Below are positions 1-27,175 of a stretch of DNA of 64,000 nt, piece by piece. The translations under genes were made by a program, and so were the position numbers. The stretch is from Aurelia coerulea (lineage: Eukaryota; Cnidaria; Scyphozoa; Semaeostomeae; Ulmaridae): the NCBI GenBank assembly GCA_039566865.1, contig CM076959.1, positions 18,646,501 through 18,710,500 of the forward strand. The letters are read 5' to 3'. The notes below the pieces were generated by a model. It saw only the letters and a list, made by a program, of their open reading frames with translations, had not been told where the DNA came from and searched no databases. How positions within the stretch are numbered: position 1 is the stretch's first letter; each line of letters begins with the position of its first letter.

Positions 1-69
1 AACACTCTAATTCTGAAAATATGCAAGATTTCAGAAAATTCCAACGGTAGAATTATAGAGAAATAGCTA

Positions 70-74
70 AAGTT

Positions 75-109
<35 letters not shown>

Positions 110-1879
110 TCCATTAAAAAGTTACAATACATAAATACAAGCTACGCTACTTACAAAATTACTTTACAATACTACTCGGACGATACCCCGAGGAGCAAAA
201 GACTATGACTACCCCGGGGCCATAGACACAGAGGTTAAAAATAAACTACTATAGTCTGTCTCAAATTACATGTCACGAGAAATGTCTGCGATCAATTCGA
301 ATTTAAGAAGGGTGGTTTAGGTATCATCGCAACTACTGCGTGGCATCTAATTTGAGGTAGACTTTAAAAATACACGACTAAAAATAAAAGAAAGGGAAAA
401 AGGAACATGGGACATGGGAGATGGTGGCTGTGGTTTTATGACTTATAACGGAGTTTGACATTTTCTAATCAAATCGACCAGATTTGTGGATGAATTTAAG
501 CGTTAGCAGGAGTATATCTTTATTAACTTCATCTGGGAAATTTTTATCACCATGCAATAAAATCTGCATTAGAAGACTATTTTGGAGATCGGTATGTCCA
601 TATGGTCGTATTAAAGCAGAAACTCCAGCGAGAAGGTCTCTACGTGGTACTGCAAGGGAAGGGCAAAGCAACACAAAGTGTTCCATATCCTCAATACCAT
701 CGTTCGTAGGGCACATCGGATTTATGGTATCCTTAAAGTTGTTCTTGAATTTGTGAAAATTCAATTTACTGAGACCAACCCTGAGTTGAGTGAGATGTGA
801 TAAACCTATTGGGTCATGAATGCCAAATATAGATCTTACCGGGGGTCTGATTATAGATAGTAGCTTCTTTTTGAAAACAGCAACAGACGGTGCAAGTCTA
901 ATCTCAGGATCAAGTTCATTCCATTCGGATAAGCAATGAGGATAGAAACTAGATTTAAATTTTTCTGTTCTGGCCTTTATTTGCCCAACGACATCTTGGT
1001 TGCGAAGAGAGTAGTGTGACTGTTGAAGTGGTGGGATTGGGTCCTTAGTATAAACAGGAGTTAAATTATTAATGATCTTGTAAAGCAAAGTGAGGCGTCT
1101 GCTCCATCTTCGGCAGCTCAGTGATTCCCAGCCAAGCTCCGAGTACAACTTTTCTCGCGATGTTCCTCTCCAAGTTCCTGTAATAGCTCGCGCAGCAGAA
1201 TACTGAACAGACTCTAATTTTTCCATCAAGCTCGGTAAAATGACGCTACCACTGAACTCGCATACTTTTGCTGGAATATGGTAAATAACATCCCCATAGT
1301 CGAGATGTGGTCGCACATAGAGCTTATATAGCTCGTTTAGGGTATGCCTGGGCAGATATTTGGAGAGATATTTCAGCAAGCCAATACCCTTTCTCGTTTT
1401 GGAGATAGCTGATTTGATATGGGCAGAGAAAGACAACTTTGCATCTAGTATAATTCCTAAATGTTTATGTTCATCTACTTTCATTACCGGTATGTTATTA
1501 AAGAGAATTTCTGGATGATTAAGTTCATTTTTTTTCCTTGAAAATATTAGTTCCACAGCTTGTTTTTGCGGATCAGGATTAAACGACATCCTCCAATCAT
1601 GAGCCCATTGACTTATCAACTCCAGATCGTGGTTCATGTCACTGGCAGCTGAATTAGAATCTTGAACGACCGTAAATAATGACGTATCATCAGCGAAAAG
1701 CTTAACATTGCACTGGTTGACCATTTCTCACAAAGCTTTTGTAAGCATGATTCTTTCTCCTAAGAAAATTTTTAACTGTTTGCGTTATCCAGGGTGCTTG
1801 GCGAGGTCTAATCGTTTTAACTTTGTTAGGAATGAAGTTGGAATAAATGTTCAAAAGTACTTCATTTTCAAGTTTCTTT
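70..1879 (-). mobile_element. 5'-truncated, internally deleted non-LTR retrotransposon (LINE)
   Basis: A reverse-transcribed element on the minus strand: 5' end at about 1869, coding part, 3' UTR (464-107) and a poly-A tail read as the T-run at 76-106. A 10-bp target duplication AAGTTTCTTT flanks it at 70-79 and 1870-1879. It lands inside an F1 foldback element whose sequence resumes exactly on the other side. A small MITE (TGTCTCAAATTA ends, about 249-367) lies in its 3' UTR. A second, 159-bp copy of the same 3' end is at 15035-15193, so the family has moved more than once. Confidence 0.9.
465..1868 (-). pseudogene. Broken LINE ORF2 (endonuclease-RT linker fused to the RT C-terminal half)
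   Basis: Two frames are visible. From about 1868 to 1702 the minus strand encodes the linker that follows the endonuclease in such LINEs (NEVLLNIYSNFIPNKVKT, then APWITQTVKNFLRRK). From 1724 to 465 it encodes the reverse transcriptase from the catalytic FADD box (VKLFADDTSLF) through the thumb (LPRHTLNELYKLYVRPHLDYG) to the C-terminus. In intact elements roughly 300 residues (RT fingers and palm) separate these parts. Here they meet at about 1725-1737 with a frame change, so the copy has an internal deletion and cannot be active. Clade is not assigned; jockey/CR1-like is likely. Confidence 0.9.
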
Positions 1880-1985
1880 GAAGCCATTCAGTTCAAAGAA
1901 ATAGGTCACTCAATTTTACACCAGCCTTTTTAAAGATTTGGAACCTATGCTCATTATCACATATAATTCGGCAAGAGTCCTGAAG

Positions 1986-2172
1986 AAGTACTTGTTGGGG
2001 AGACGAGATCCTTTGTCCGAGTAAATCTATGTGCCCCCCGTGCAGTGGGTTAAAGCGCATGCGCTCGTTAGAGCTTCAACCCCAAAACGCTAATGCGCAT
2101 GAGCTTTAACCTACTGCACGGGGGAAGCATGCGTTTCCTCGGGCGAAGCGTATCTCCTCTCCCCAACAAGTA
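1986..2172. repeat. Foldback MITE, about 190 bp
   Basis: Imperfect inverted repeat. The left arm begins GTACTTGTTGGGGAGACGAG and the right arm ends CTCCTCTCCCCAACAAGTAC. Inside, CCGTGCAGTGGGTTAAAGC pairs with GCTTTAACCTACTGCACGG. No coding capacity. Confidence 0.75.
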
Positions 2173-2456
2173 CACTTGCTTGAAAGGGGCTGTACAAGAT
2201 TTTGTAAACAATCGAAAAGTACGGGACAACCCATGCACGTGACTAAAACCTTGTATTTTAATCGGTTGAAACCTCCTCCACAGATCGATATAAATTTTAC
2301 TCCGCAAAAGCATACAAACCTAAGCATAACTGCGGTGTCTAACTACCCATGATCTATTTCTCCTTCTCCTCCGCCCTTTCTTTCTCATTTCCCCCGCAGC
2401 GCCCATTACCTTTTTGATTACAAAGTCCTTTGTAATCTAAGAAGGGGCTCCGATGT

Positions 2457-2508
2457 CAGTCAGAAAGTCAGAAAGTCAGAAAGAAAGAAAGAAAGAAAGA
2501 AAGAAAGT
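2457..2508. repeat. (GAAA)n / GTCAGAAA simple repeat
   Basis: Three GTCAGAAA units followed by a run of about eight GAAA tetramers, directly visible. Confidence 0.9.
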
Positions 2509-3984
2509 CCGTCACGCTCGTTAAAGCAATTGATTAACGTTTTACCTTTGCTAATTGGCACTGAAATAAAGAATGCGCACAAAAAGTGCACTCAAGACAG
2601 AAGTTTCCCGCGATCCTATAGCAACATTTGACGTCGGCTTATTTCATGTTAGACAGATTTGACACCATAAGATGGATAAATCACCAAGATGTTTACCCTG
2701 GCACAACAACAAATTTACCCAGAATTGGCACGTTCTTGACATCATTAGCAGCTTAATTATATTAAAACAATCGTTTTCTAGAACGAACGCATCATTAGCC
2801 ACTTATTGATAGTATTCATTATGCAAATAAGTCAAGTTTAGAGGATGATGTAACCGGCGGCCTGCACAGAGGCTAGCATTTGCAGCATCACCGAAGGTAG
2901 AAGGACCCCTCTCCTACACAGCTACAGATGCAAACGTCGCAGAAGAAGTTGAGAGGAAGGTGCAGAATCCCAGCAAACGATGGCGCCATTGACTAGGGGA
3001 AGGCACATGATCACACTGAACCAAAACATCTTCATGCATACGATTCTGCACAGAGGTTATATTCGTGACTGCTTGTCTCAAATTAGATGCTCGCGAATAG
3101 CATTAATTGAAACGTTCTGCAGGGTTCTGCATAAATAATTTTGCGTTATCGTAAATCTCGCATGACAGCTAATTTAAGTCGGATGCACCAATAGTTTCAT
3201 GCACGAACTAAGCAAACTAGGGGTAATGACTTTTGATTTTTGCGTATCATCCTCGTTTGACATAAAGATCAAAATATTGCTTTTCAGGCGATTCTTGTCC
3301 TTATACAAGGGGCTTGACTTTCCATTGAAGACGACTTTAGCAGCAACACTCGTCTCTCTGACTGTAGCTAAAAACAGCATCAACGATCGTTTGGGGTTAT
3401 GAAGAAATCAGTATTCAGATATTCTTATGCTTGTTTAGCTCAGGACGGACTTTGTAATCATCCAAAAGGATCTTATGTTTCATTTTTATGGCTCAATCGA
3501 CTGATGAAAGAAAGTGAGACTTGGACAAGTCCAATCAGCGTGCAAGTGACATAATGACCTCTGCGGGGGCGTACGCTGTGACGAGAATGCTGCAAGGATA
3601 ACTGAGAGAAAATTCTCTTGTTTCTCCCTCGCAGCGTTCTCTTTGCGGTTTACGTCTCTGCAGAGATCGTTGTGTCATTTGCAACCTAATAAACCATGGA
3701 ATAGACTAGGAACTAGGAACTATGGAGGGATCAAATGGAACTGAAATTGCTGTAAATCACGCGGTGTGACTCGAATTCTATAGACTGGGACTTTTGTGGA
3801 ATACCAATGTCGAAAACCGACCTTCAGGGCTCTCTTCAGCCTCAAGTCAATGAGACTTCATATCTTATATTTCTCTTTTGAAAGTGAAAAATTCCGAATA
3901 ATTCAACTAATTCCCATTCCCTCGCCCCATTGGTAAATTTGACTTGGCATACAGTAAAGTATAACAAAAGTTGAATTGCATTGC

Positions 3985-4240
3985 TTGCCTTTAATTGGCA
4001 CAGAATTTGAAATGTGCATTGATTAAAGCAGTCTGTCACGCATCTGATTGGATGATAATGACAATACAAAGAATGGGAGAATTGAATGGCTGCTGATCTT
4101 ACTGACTTTTTACGACGGTAGAAAGTGATAACGATCAGCCCTCCTTTGTTCTAAATACACAGATTCACAAAGAGACCCATTGTGTCAAGCTCTGACTTTA
4201 TTGCAGCCAATCAGATACCTGACATGCTGCCTTTAATAAG
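3985..4240 (-). repeat. Solitary unit of the 128-bp palindromic repeat family
   Basis: Reverse-complemented, this stretch carries the same blocks as the arrays at 19.8-20.3 and 42.5-43.8 kb: the CTTTCTAC..GTAGAAAG-type palindrome (degenerate), GTCAGTAAGATCAGCAGCC, then a TATTGTC..ATC-CAATCAGATGC block. It also shares the flank TAAAGTCAGAGCT with 42490-42530, so the element's unit-plus-flank structure is the same in both places. Confidence 0.7.
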
Positions 4241-7039
4241 GAATAGGCTTCATTGCAAACCAAAAACTGAAGTTACATAATTTGAGAACCAGTAAGCATC
4301 TGACAAGAGTTTTCTATGCAAGGGTGACGTCATAAGAAACGTGACTGAACACGTGAATAGATGTGATTTTGCATGTCATAGTTTCCAGATTAACTGCATA
4401 GCAGGAAACAAAACAGTTGAACTGGTGTGTGGTTTGTGTTTGTTTAAAACAGTCCTACTGTTGAACAAACCAAATTGGTCAAAAAAACAAAACAAGAATA
4501 TACTTACTGCTAAGTTCGTCCCAGAATGCTTTATTTTCCTCTGTAAAAAAGGATGGAAGTGCAATTTTAAATGCTGTATTCTAAAACATTTTCATTGACC
4601 TTGAGGTTTCGTCCCCTTTGTCAGCAGAGTTTTTTAAAGCAAACATAGGTCTTGTTGAAGACCAACTTTTCATTCAAAATTATTTCTGTAAGATTTGAAT
4701 CAACTCTGCGTATTATAACTTGACAAATGTTCGAATTTAATCCATCAAAAGAGATATTTTTATGCTAATTATTCGAATATTCTAAATTGATATTTACTTT
4801 ATTTCATGTATGTAGCAACAACGAGCAACCGAATTTGAAAAATGTAATCTTGCCTGACATTATATATTTTGAGAAAACTTCGAAACAAACAACTAACTAG
4901 GACAAAGCACATATTTCGTTATACTCTACAAAGAATTATGTTCGTTGCCTGCAGTACATTGCATTGATACAACGTACAGAAGCATTTGAATTGGCCTAAT
5001 TTATCAACCATTCTAAGACTGAGGAGGTTTGTGTGTTGTGCGACAAGTGCCTCAAAATTGTGACAAAAGTGTTACAAAAGTGTGAGCGATGAACTTACCT
5101 TTTTTGGCCCAGAACTGCCATGAAAAATCAATAAGAATGCTGAGGAAAAACAATTTCAAAATAAATCCTTTCATGATTGCAACCAATGCTCTGCAGTCTT
5201 GTCTGTGCCTGCCTGATACAAACCAACCTGCACTTTATCTCAAATTTGGAGAATGAAAGGTGATTCCTTTGCGTGCGATGAAACTAATACTTTTGCCCAA
5301 TCCATTTTATTGCAGGCTTCCGACTTTTAAGTCACGTGAAATATGAGCTTACATGGAATTATCCAATCAGAATGCTGTTTGAATATCGAACCATTCAAAA
5401 ACCAAGAATATTGAAGGCTGAGCTGAGATTGTTTGTTTTCCAGTGAAACATGCAAGATTATGTTAGCAACGAATGGGTAAAACATTTCTTCCAATTTTCT
5501 CTTTTTCTCCGAAGTGTCTCGTTGTTTGTTTAATTCTGACCGAGTGATCCTGTTCTTGTCCACTCATTTTATATAAGAAGCAGCTTGTAGGAAACGGTAG
5601 GCTCAATTTTTCGAAAGTTAAGAAACCGTGCTACCTGGATTGAAAAAGCTAAGAAACTTTTGTAATTTTCCTGATTTTCCAAAGTCACTTTGAAATGTTT
5701 TAACAGTGCAAAGTAATAGCAACTGTTTTAACATTGTTTTGCATGTGAGTTATACTTGTCTGGAGACCCTTCTAAGTAAGTATTATAAGTAGTTTTGAAG
5801 CCCTTTTGACGAAGATGAATGAACTCTGCGCTTAGGGCATTAGATTTGTGAGAAACTACTTAGATATTTTTGCAGCAAAAATGTCCTAAAATTTAAGAAA
5901 CTACCTAGCAGCCCTGGACCTTAGTTTCTTATAAAAAATAAGTGTATTGCACCTCAAATTTAAAATCCAGACAGATTGCTAATTTTGAGACAAAAGACAG
6001 TTTAAAATTGTTCTTGGTTTTATAGCCATGCTACACAAAGATTGAATTTGAACTTTGGACGCTTCAGACCTCGAAGTAAAGGAACAAATTAAAGTGTCAA
6101 TTTTGGCACTTTAATTGTGTTCAGGTATGGAGTGGTTTCAGGAACTCTTCTGCAGGTTGAAGTTCTTTTCTAGAACAATAGCCAGCTAGAGCCTTTTTGG
6201 TAATTTTGTTCACCAAGATCGCACTATTATTTAGCGAGAGAAAGTGAGAAAGTTCAGCAACGAAAACATCAACATGTTTTCACCCATCAAAAAAAGCATG
6301 ACAAATCCCTTGTAATCTAGGCCTGCTGATTCCTTTCCGGATACACTGTTTTCTTTCCCGCATTGTTGCTTTATGACGCAATAGAATAGTTTGTACTTTG
6401 CCCAGGCAAATGCATTGGTAGCAAGTCCAGCATTGACATGACATTAGTTTGTACAGGTTTGTATCAATACAGCAAACCGCAGTAACAATGGTTCAAATCA
6501 CTTGTGACACGTTCGAACATGAAATTCCATTTATCGTTTATTCATTCTTGTCTGAATTTATGTCACAGTTGTTTCTCTCTTCCCCTCACTTAAAAATCTA
6601 AATTTCAACGGTTATCTACAGTATTGCAAGTCTTCTCATCTGTTTATGTTTTGTGTGCAGAACGGTTTGGAGTTTGGTCGATTTCAGATGGGAGAAATCA
6701 AATTTCATTTTGTATCATTTGTTCAGTTGTCAAAGTTATATTTCTGTTTAGGCCTGCTCTGATCTCATTCTCAGCACACCTTTGATCCTTTCTCTGTCCT
6801 CTATTCTCTCTGTGGTATCGAAGCCGGTATCGAAGCTTCAATTTAATTCAATTTCTCGTCGATTTTGCAACGATGTATTTTTTTATTCAAGAATATACAA
6901 TATATGATATTTTCTAGTTTATACTGGTTGTCCCAAAAAATGGTGCCCCATTAATGTGGTTGCTGTGGAGGAGCTGCAGTTGTCTCAATTTTTACACAGC
7001 TGCATAGGTCAGGCTTCAACTTAAGAGTTTGGGACCTTG

Positions 7040-8413
7040 TTTGAGTCGATTTGACAAGTGTTTGCTTATCTATGGCAGAGGAAAGGGCAGATAAATGGTT
7101 GCTTCAATGACAGCACTTCTACCAGGTGAGTCAATAAAAAGGCCTGGCATTTGAAAAATTGCTGCTCCCTCAATATCAAAGCAATAATATTGAAAACTGT
7201 CTTATTTTATTCCTGATATGTTCAATTAGGTTCAGTAATTTACTCGGCTTTAATCGTCCATTCCTTCCCGTTGATATGAGAGATTTCTACAGAAAGGACA
7301 AGGGATCAGATTTATCTGTCCGCTCTGAAACGAGGTTATGGCGTAGTCATAGCAACCTTCGGCAGTTGGAAATTCTCATCTCTGTTGTGAGCTCATGGAA
7401 GCTAATTGGCCTTCAAAATGGGGAACTCCTGGTTGAAAGTGAATTTGTTGATTCTTGGGTTGAGGAAAACATTCATGTCGATACTTGTGGCTTCTGTTCA
7501 TGGCTATGTTGCTATGGTTTCGATATCAGGACATGAAATAGACCATTTTGGCATTTGAAAAAAGGGTCTGGGGAGAGCAATATCTTTCTGGTAAATGAGT
7601 AAATGGCTGCCACAGGGATTCGTAAATGGACCTGTAAAGTTCTTTGCAAGTCACATCAATTTTCATGGCAAAAGAAACTTCGTAAAAAGCCGCTGCTTGA
7701 AGCAATATATCCACGGGTTGAGACATAATTTCTCGCAATAATGAATTTGTATCTTTCCAGAATGCCCAACTCAGAAAGAAATCATTATCTCCACGATTTC
7801 GTCATGAACCTTTATCTGATGCAGCTTTTCAACTTGCTTCGATTATTCTGGTAAACAGAAAGAATGACGAATACTTTCCTGCTTTCGCGCCAGACGCAAA
7901 AAGCCGTTAGATTCGAGGTCTGGGTTGGAGAGAGTCTCCCTTCTGTTACGAGGCTTATGGGTCATAGGACAGCTTTTCAGGTACATTTTGGGCAGTTTAT
8001 TTCCTTATTTTTGATCGTGAATTTGAAACCAATAGATTTGTAGAATTCAATTTATCGTTCGTGAAAGCCCTGTGGCAGCCATTTACCAGAAAAATATTGC
8101 TCTCCCCAGACCCTTTTTTCAAATGTCAAAATGGTCTATTGAGGGAAACAATTTCATCCTAATTTTCAATGTGAATGTCCATGAGTCGTAGTTTGAGCGT
8201 CCATCAGTCTTTCAATAGCGATAATTGCGAACATGGAATCAATCTAAGACAACAAATACAAGGCTGAAACCATTTCTTTCAAAGCTTGATTTTGACATTA
8301 CCTGAGAACAATAGAAATGCTGCTTTAGAAACAACCACTCATTTTGCTTTTCTCTCCTCTGCCATAAATGAGCAACCACTTGTCAGATAGATAGTTTTCA
8401 GCACTTCTCACCT
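7040..8413. repeat. Large nested foldback element just upstream of the kinase promoter
   Basis: Outer arms about 7040-7130 and 8325-8413 are inverted copies (GACAAGTGTTTGCTTATCTATGG against CCATAAATGAGCAACCACTTGTC). Inside lies a second foldback whose arms at 7543-7626 and 8063-8142 pair nearly perfectly (ATAGACCATTTTGGCATTTG against CAAATGTCAAAATGGTCTAT). A fragment of the CCGGGTGAGT MITE family begins near 7128. The open frames in it are not credible genes. Confidence 0.75.
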
Positions 8414-8510
8414 GAACGAGGCCGGTCATAGTAACGAGGCCGGCCATGTCAACAGACGACCCAGACACCAGACACCAATGAAAGTACCGCCCATTGCCAA
8501 CCATCTAATC

Positions 8511-8574
8511 TGACGTCATAAAAGACTTCCCTTGCCTAAATCAATCATGACGTCACTAATAGGCAGTATAATAA
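8511..8574 (+). promoter_or_regulatory. Kinase promoter: two perfect CREs and a TATA-like box
   Basis: TGACGTCA, the full palindromic cAMP-response element bound by CREB/ATF bZIP proteins, occurs at 8511-8518 and again at 8548-8555. A TATA-like TATAATAA follows at 8567-8574, 62 bp before the kinase ATG, which would place transcription start near 8597 and give a 5' UTR of about 40 nt. Upstream at about 8420-8452 is a short direct repeat (GAGGCCGG-CAT). Two perfect 8-mers 37 bp apart next to a TATA box are unlikely by chance; function is inferred. Confidence 0.65.
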
Positions 8575-8635
8575 GCCTGGGTTGAGCACTGCAGTCAAAA
8601 TTCATTCGGAGCATCTTAAAAATCAGCTTAGAACC

Positions 8636-23194
<14,559 letters not shown>

Positions 23195-23304
23195 CCTCGA
23201 CAGATAAACTTCAGGCCTGGAACTAAACTCAGGTCATTAACACAGGGAACAGTTTAATTACATTTTTTCCTTGAATTAGAAACTTATTTTATCGATATAT
23301 TTGC

Positions 23305-23310
23305 AATAAA
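23305..23310 (+). terminator. Poly(A) signal of the kinase gene
   Basis: AATAAA 111 bp after the TAG that ends exon 15 (short peptide ILLRKKNELGT). The acceptor of that exon has a strong pyrimidine tract. Confidence 0.55.
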
Positions 23311-26300
23311 AATATCAGTAAATGTTAGTCTTTTTCAATCATCCTTCTTTTAGATTAGTTTTAAATGAAATGAAAAATGGTTCGTTTGGCCAATGCTTAA
23401 AGATGTTCTGAAGGGAAAAGATTTATCCATGCAAATGAATATGAGTGTTCAATGATAAAGAATGTCGTTTAAAATTTTTTGATACCTTATTTCATTTTCG
23501 AGTTATCCACTGTTTTCTTTGATTGGCTGATGACGTCATTTTTTGCAACAATTAAGGAAAGTATACAAGGTTGACTATGTTTCCAAAGGGAAATCGGCTC
23601 AAAGAACTATCCTTCAGTTGAAATGTCTTTTTAAACATCATGTCAATTCATGAGACGATTTCTATTACATTTATTCAGCATACCTTAACTGTCTCCTGCA
23701 ACCTCCTACAACTGTAACCTTTCAAAGATCAGATACAGCTATTTTTCCATACTTAAAATCAGTGGATAAGTTGACAACGAAATGAGATATCAAAGAAATT
23801 TAAACAGGATTCCCCATCATTCGACTGCTCATTTGCATCAACACAAATTTTCGCTTCAGGTCACCTTAATATCGACTTTCGGACGGACCCTTGACTTCGA
23901 AGTCTTACGTCAGGAGTAACTATGGTTATGACATGCAGGACATGGTGAGTTGAAAAAGATAAGACATGATTTCCCAATCCTGTTCCCACAATACTTCCAC
24001 TGACATTCAAAATCAGGATATCATTCAAGAAATCAGGAATAGAATGAATACTGAATAGGATTATAGATCTTATTAAATCAGACTTTAAACATATGTCAAG
24101 CTAAATTACAGACCAAGACACCATGGACCTTTGGATCCCAGAATCTTGGACAATCTGACGTCGTGTTTGATTTGTAATTCCTATCCCACCAAATTCCGAA
24201 AGCATTCCGAAACGGAATATGCTTCCCAATCGAAAACCTTGGGGTTCAGATACACCACTAGGGCTTGCTAATGAAAATGATTGTCTCTCCGAAGTCTGCA
24301 AATCCTCTGCCTTTTGGAGCAGAGGGTTCACAAGGCCTTTCATACCTATCACATCTTCCGTTTTGGGAAGTTCAGAGTCAATCAAACACAAATTCCGAGT
24401 CAGCCAAGTCTACCGTTTTCTGGATTGGTGCCAATCAAACGCACCCTCAGTGTTGTATATGAAAGAGCTGAAGAGCAACTACACGTTTTTTTTTCTAAGA
24501 AACTGGTTTATAAGAAACTTGTACTACGATGACCAAAAATTTAAGAAACTCTAGTACTACGCTCAAGAACAGTTAAGAAACTCTAAAACTTCATTTCTCT
24601 ATGTCTCTCTTATTCTATGTCTCTCTAACAAAGGTACCTTCATCTTTTCTTGACTGCAAAATTGGTAAATTTTTGACTTAATGTGCATGGCTTCTTCTTG
24701 ATGACAATGTCAATGCAAAATGGAAGCCCTTTGTCGAGAAGAAGGCTCAACTTCGAACAATACCGCAATTTAGGCCCAAAAAAATAAGAAACTAATTAAG
24801 AAACTTTTACTACTAAAACACCGAAATTTTCATGCGAAATTAAGAAACTTTTAGTGCTAAGTGCTGATCAAAGTTTCTTTTAAAAAAAACGTGTAACTGA
24901 CTCTGTATGCAAGAAGATCTGTCCAAATTGAAGGCACTCATCAACTGTTATGGTAAGGTTTCATGCTTTATTTTCCCTTAAACTGTTGACATTGTATCTT
25001 TTGAAATCGATGTTCAGGTTTTGTGATTCTGCACTTGACGATGAAATGAAAATTGATGATTTAGTTTACCTCATTGTGAAAAAGACTCCATTCCATGGTC
25101 CAGCTTTTTCAATCTCCATGCCTTCTTTATCCTATCTTTGTGGTTGTAATGTCTTTCTTTTTCAATTCGATTTTAACTTCATCGAAGCGTGATAAATATT
25201 CTTTATTTTGACAAGATTTGGAAGTCACGTTTGATGTGCAACATTCCTAGCTATGTTTCAAGACTTGTATCAATCACTGGATAACACGCAGATAGTGACC
25301 AGAGCACAGATTGAAGCATTGTAAATAAACAAACAACCGTAAGCAAACATGATGGAATCGGCTGATGAGTGATCGTGATTGATTGAGGTGATTACCGTAA
25401 CTGTTTCGGATTTCAGCTTTGGTAAGTAAAATCATCTCTTGTTTTGGTTTCGACGCAGTCAAAAGTCTCTGTTTAAAATTCTTTTTTAATGCAGGTTAGG
25501 ACAACATGAGAATCTTACATAATCATTTCTGGGGTCCCATTGGAAGTGTCTAGGAAGTAGGAACTGAGACAATCATTTTTAAGTACTGATAAATACCGGG
25601 AACTGCTTCACAATTCACAAATAGGAACCCCGGATGAGAGAACAACAACGACAGCAATTGCTACCACCACTGGTCCCCCTCCCGAGTCGAGTCCCAACCG
25701 CCCAACACAACACACTACGGAGATGCTGTCAGGTCAGGGCTACTGATTTGCAATGTCATTCTTCTGAAATGCCTCGATTTTGCGTGGATGAACTTTCAAC
25801 AGAGGAAATCAATGCAAAGGAAATAATGCACAAGTTGTTGTTGGCCCTAAATTCCGAACCAGGTGCCCATGCATGGGCAAATTTTGTGCTGTCATTTTGT
25901 TATTACTGATCAAGAAAACAATTCTTGTCCTTCTAGTCTACTTGGATTTGGTTTCTTAGGGAAACTGTCACGAAATTTTGAGCAGATTTTTGCAGTATTT
26001 CTATGGAATTCAACAATAACAACAATGGTTTCCTTTGCCCAGGGTCTTTTGTCATATTGGGACAGAGACGAAAAGGCCCGTCCCGCGCGCAGCCGCCCCA
26101 TTTCTTCGTCTCCGTCACAATGTGACAAATGGCCCTGGGGACGAGGTTGCACTTATTTCGTCATTGAGAAGTACCCGAGGCGCTAAACATAGATATTGCT
26201 TTTCTGAAGGGTTTATCGACTTTTGGATACGCTATGTGACAAAAATGTCTATGCTATTTCTTTCATTTTCGTTCATTAAAAAACTTAATTTCACAAGCCA

Positions 26301-26848
26301 TCAGCCCTGGTTTATCTTGAGTTAACTTGTGGGTAGGCCCAAAATGGGCCGAAATAGGCTCAAAACTGAGTGGACAAGCTGACCGAGCCGAGTTGTTGTT
26401 GGACTAGACTTGCCCCAAGTCTATTTCGTCAAAAAAATTTCGTCAATACTTTCAGATAGACTTATTACAGTTGACGAAATAGGCTTGGGGCAAGTCTATT
26501 GTTGGCCCACAATGGGTCATTTTGAAATACTTAAGTCCATGTTTGCGAGGGGTGTACCACTCTGTTACAATCTCGTACACATTTGGCAAAAATCGTTTTG
26601 TTTTCAAGAAAAATCCGTGAAAAATCCCTCAAAATCCTATTGTTTAAAAAAATCTCGTACGCCATTTCGAAAGAGTGAAACACCCCTCGCATGCAAAGAT
26701 ATGACATATGATTTCCTTTGCATAGAAAAGTGACAACAACAACGGCTTCCTTTGGTGCTCACCATGCTTTTAGTTTAATTTCTATTTAGTTTTAATTCTT
26801 TAAAATAGCGGAATGTGAAAAGAAGACTCTACTTTGTAGTTTGCGCTG

Positions 26849-27175
26849 GCTAGAGTAGGTTTTTTGTAACTGTACTGTTTCCAGGAGAAGGATTAGATAG
26901 ATGGCCATTATATATGTTCTCTGTAAATGAACATAAGGTATCTTAGCTTCCGGAAAGTCGCTTCCTTTGAAAAGAAGAAACACAGGGACAGTTGTTTTAT
27001 TTCACAGTCCGAAGTAACTTAAAATGGTTGTGCTAGAGTACGTTTTTGTAACTGTATTATTTCCAAAAGAAGGATAAGATAGATGGCCATTATTCAAAAT
27101 CAAATTAATTTAATATGTTCTCTGTAAATGAACACAAGATATTTTGGCTTCCGGGGAGCCGCTTCCCTTTGTGTT
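26849..27175 (+). repeat. Direct duplication, unit about 180 bp
   Basis: GCTAGAGTA-GTTTTTGTAACTGTA, AGATAGATGGCCATTAT and ATGTTCTCTGTAAATGAACA occur in the same order at 26849-26970 and 27031-27175, about 90 percent alike by eye. Confidence 0.8.

Larger units (their letters stand above)
1..1951. mobile_element. Mutator-like foldback MITE (family F1), split by a retrotransposon
   Basis: The first 69 bases and bases 1880-1951 together match the right half of the F1 foldback element seen intact at 22442-22957, including its right end (AACCTATGCT). The copy is split by a LINE at 70-1879 and its left half lies outside the window. F1 elements are about 515 bp, almost wholly inverted repeat, with ends AGCATAGG / CCTATGCT and 9-bp target duplications in four other copies here. 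The duplication expected on the right of this copy would be CATTATCAC at 1952-1960. Confidence 0.75.
2510..8420. other. Gene-free stretch made of degenerate repeats
   Basis: No open frame here shows a domain, splice context or codon pattern I would support. Recognisable parts are a diverged TGTCTCAAATTA MITE (about 3070-3185), a single reverse-oriented unit of the 128-bp palindromic repeat (about 3985-4240), and nested foldbacks at 7040-8413. The remainder is AT-rich and featureless to my reading. Confidence 0.6.

Noticed and set aside
6480..6500. GGTTCAAATC resembling a tRNA B box
   Set aside because: No A box or cloverleaf can be placed at the right distance upstream.
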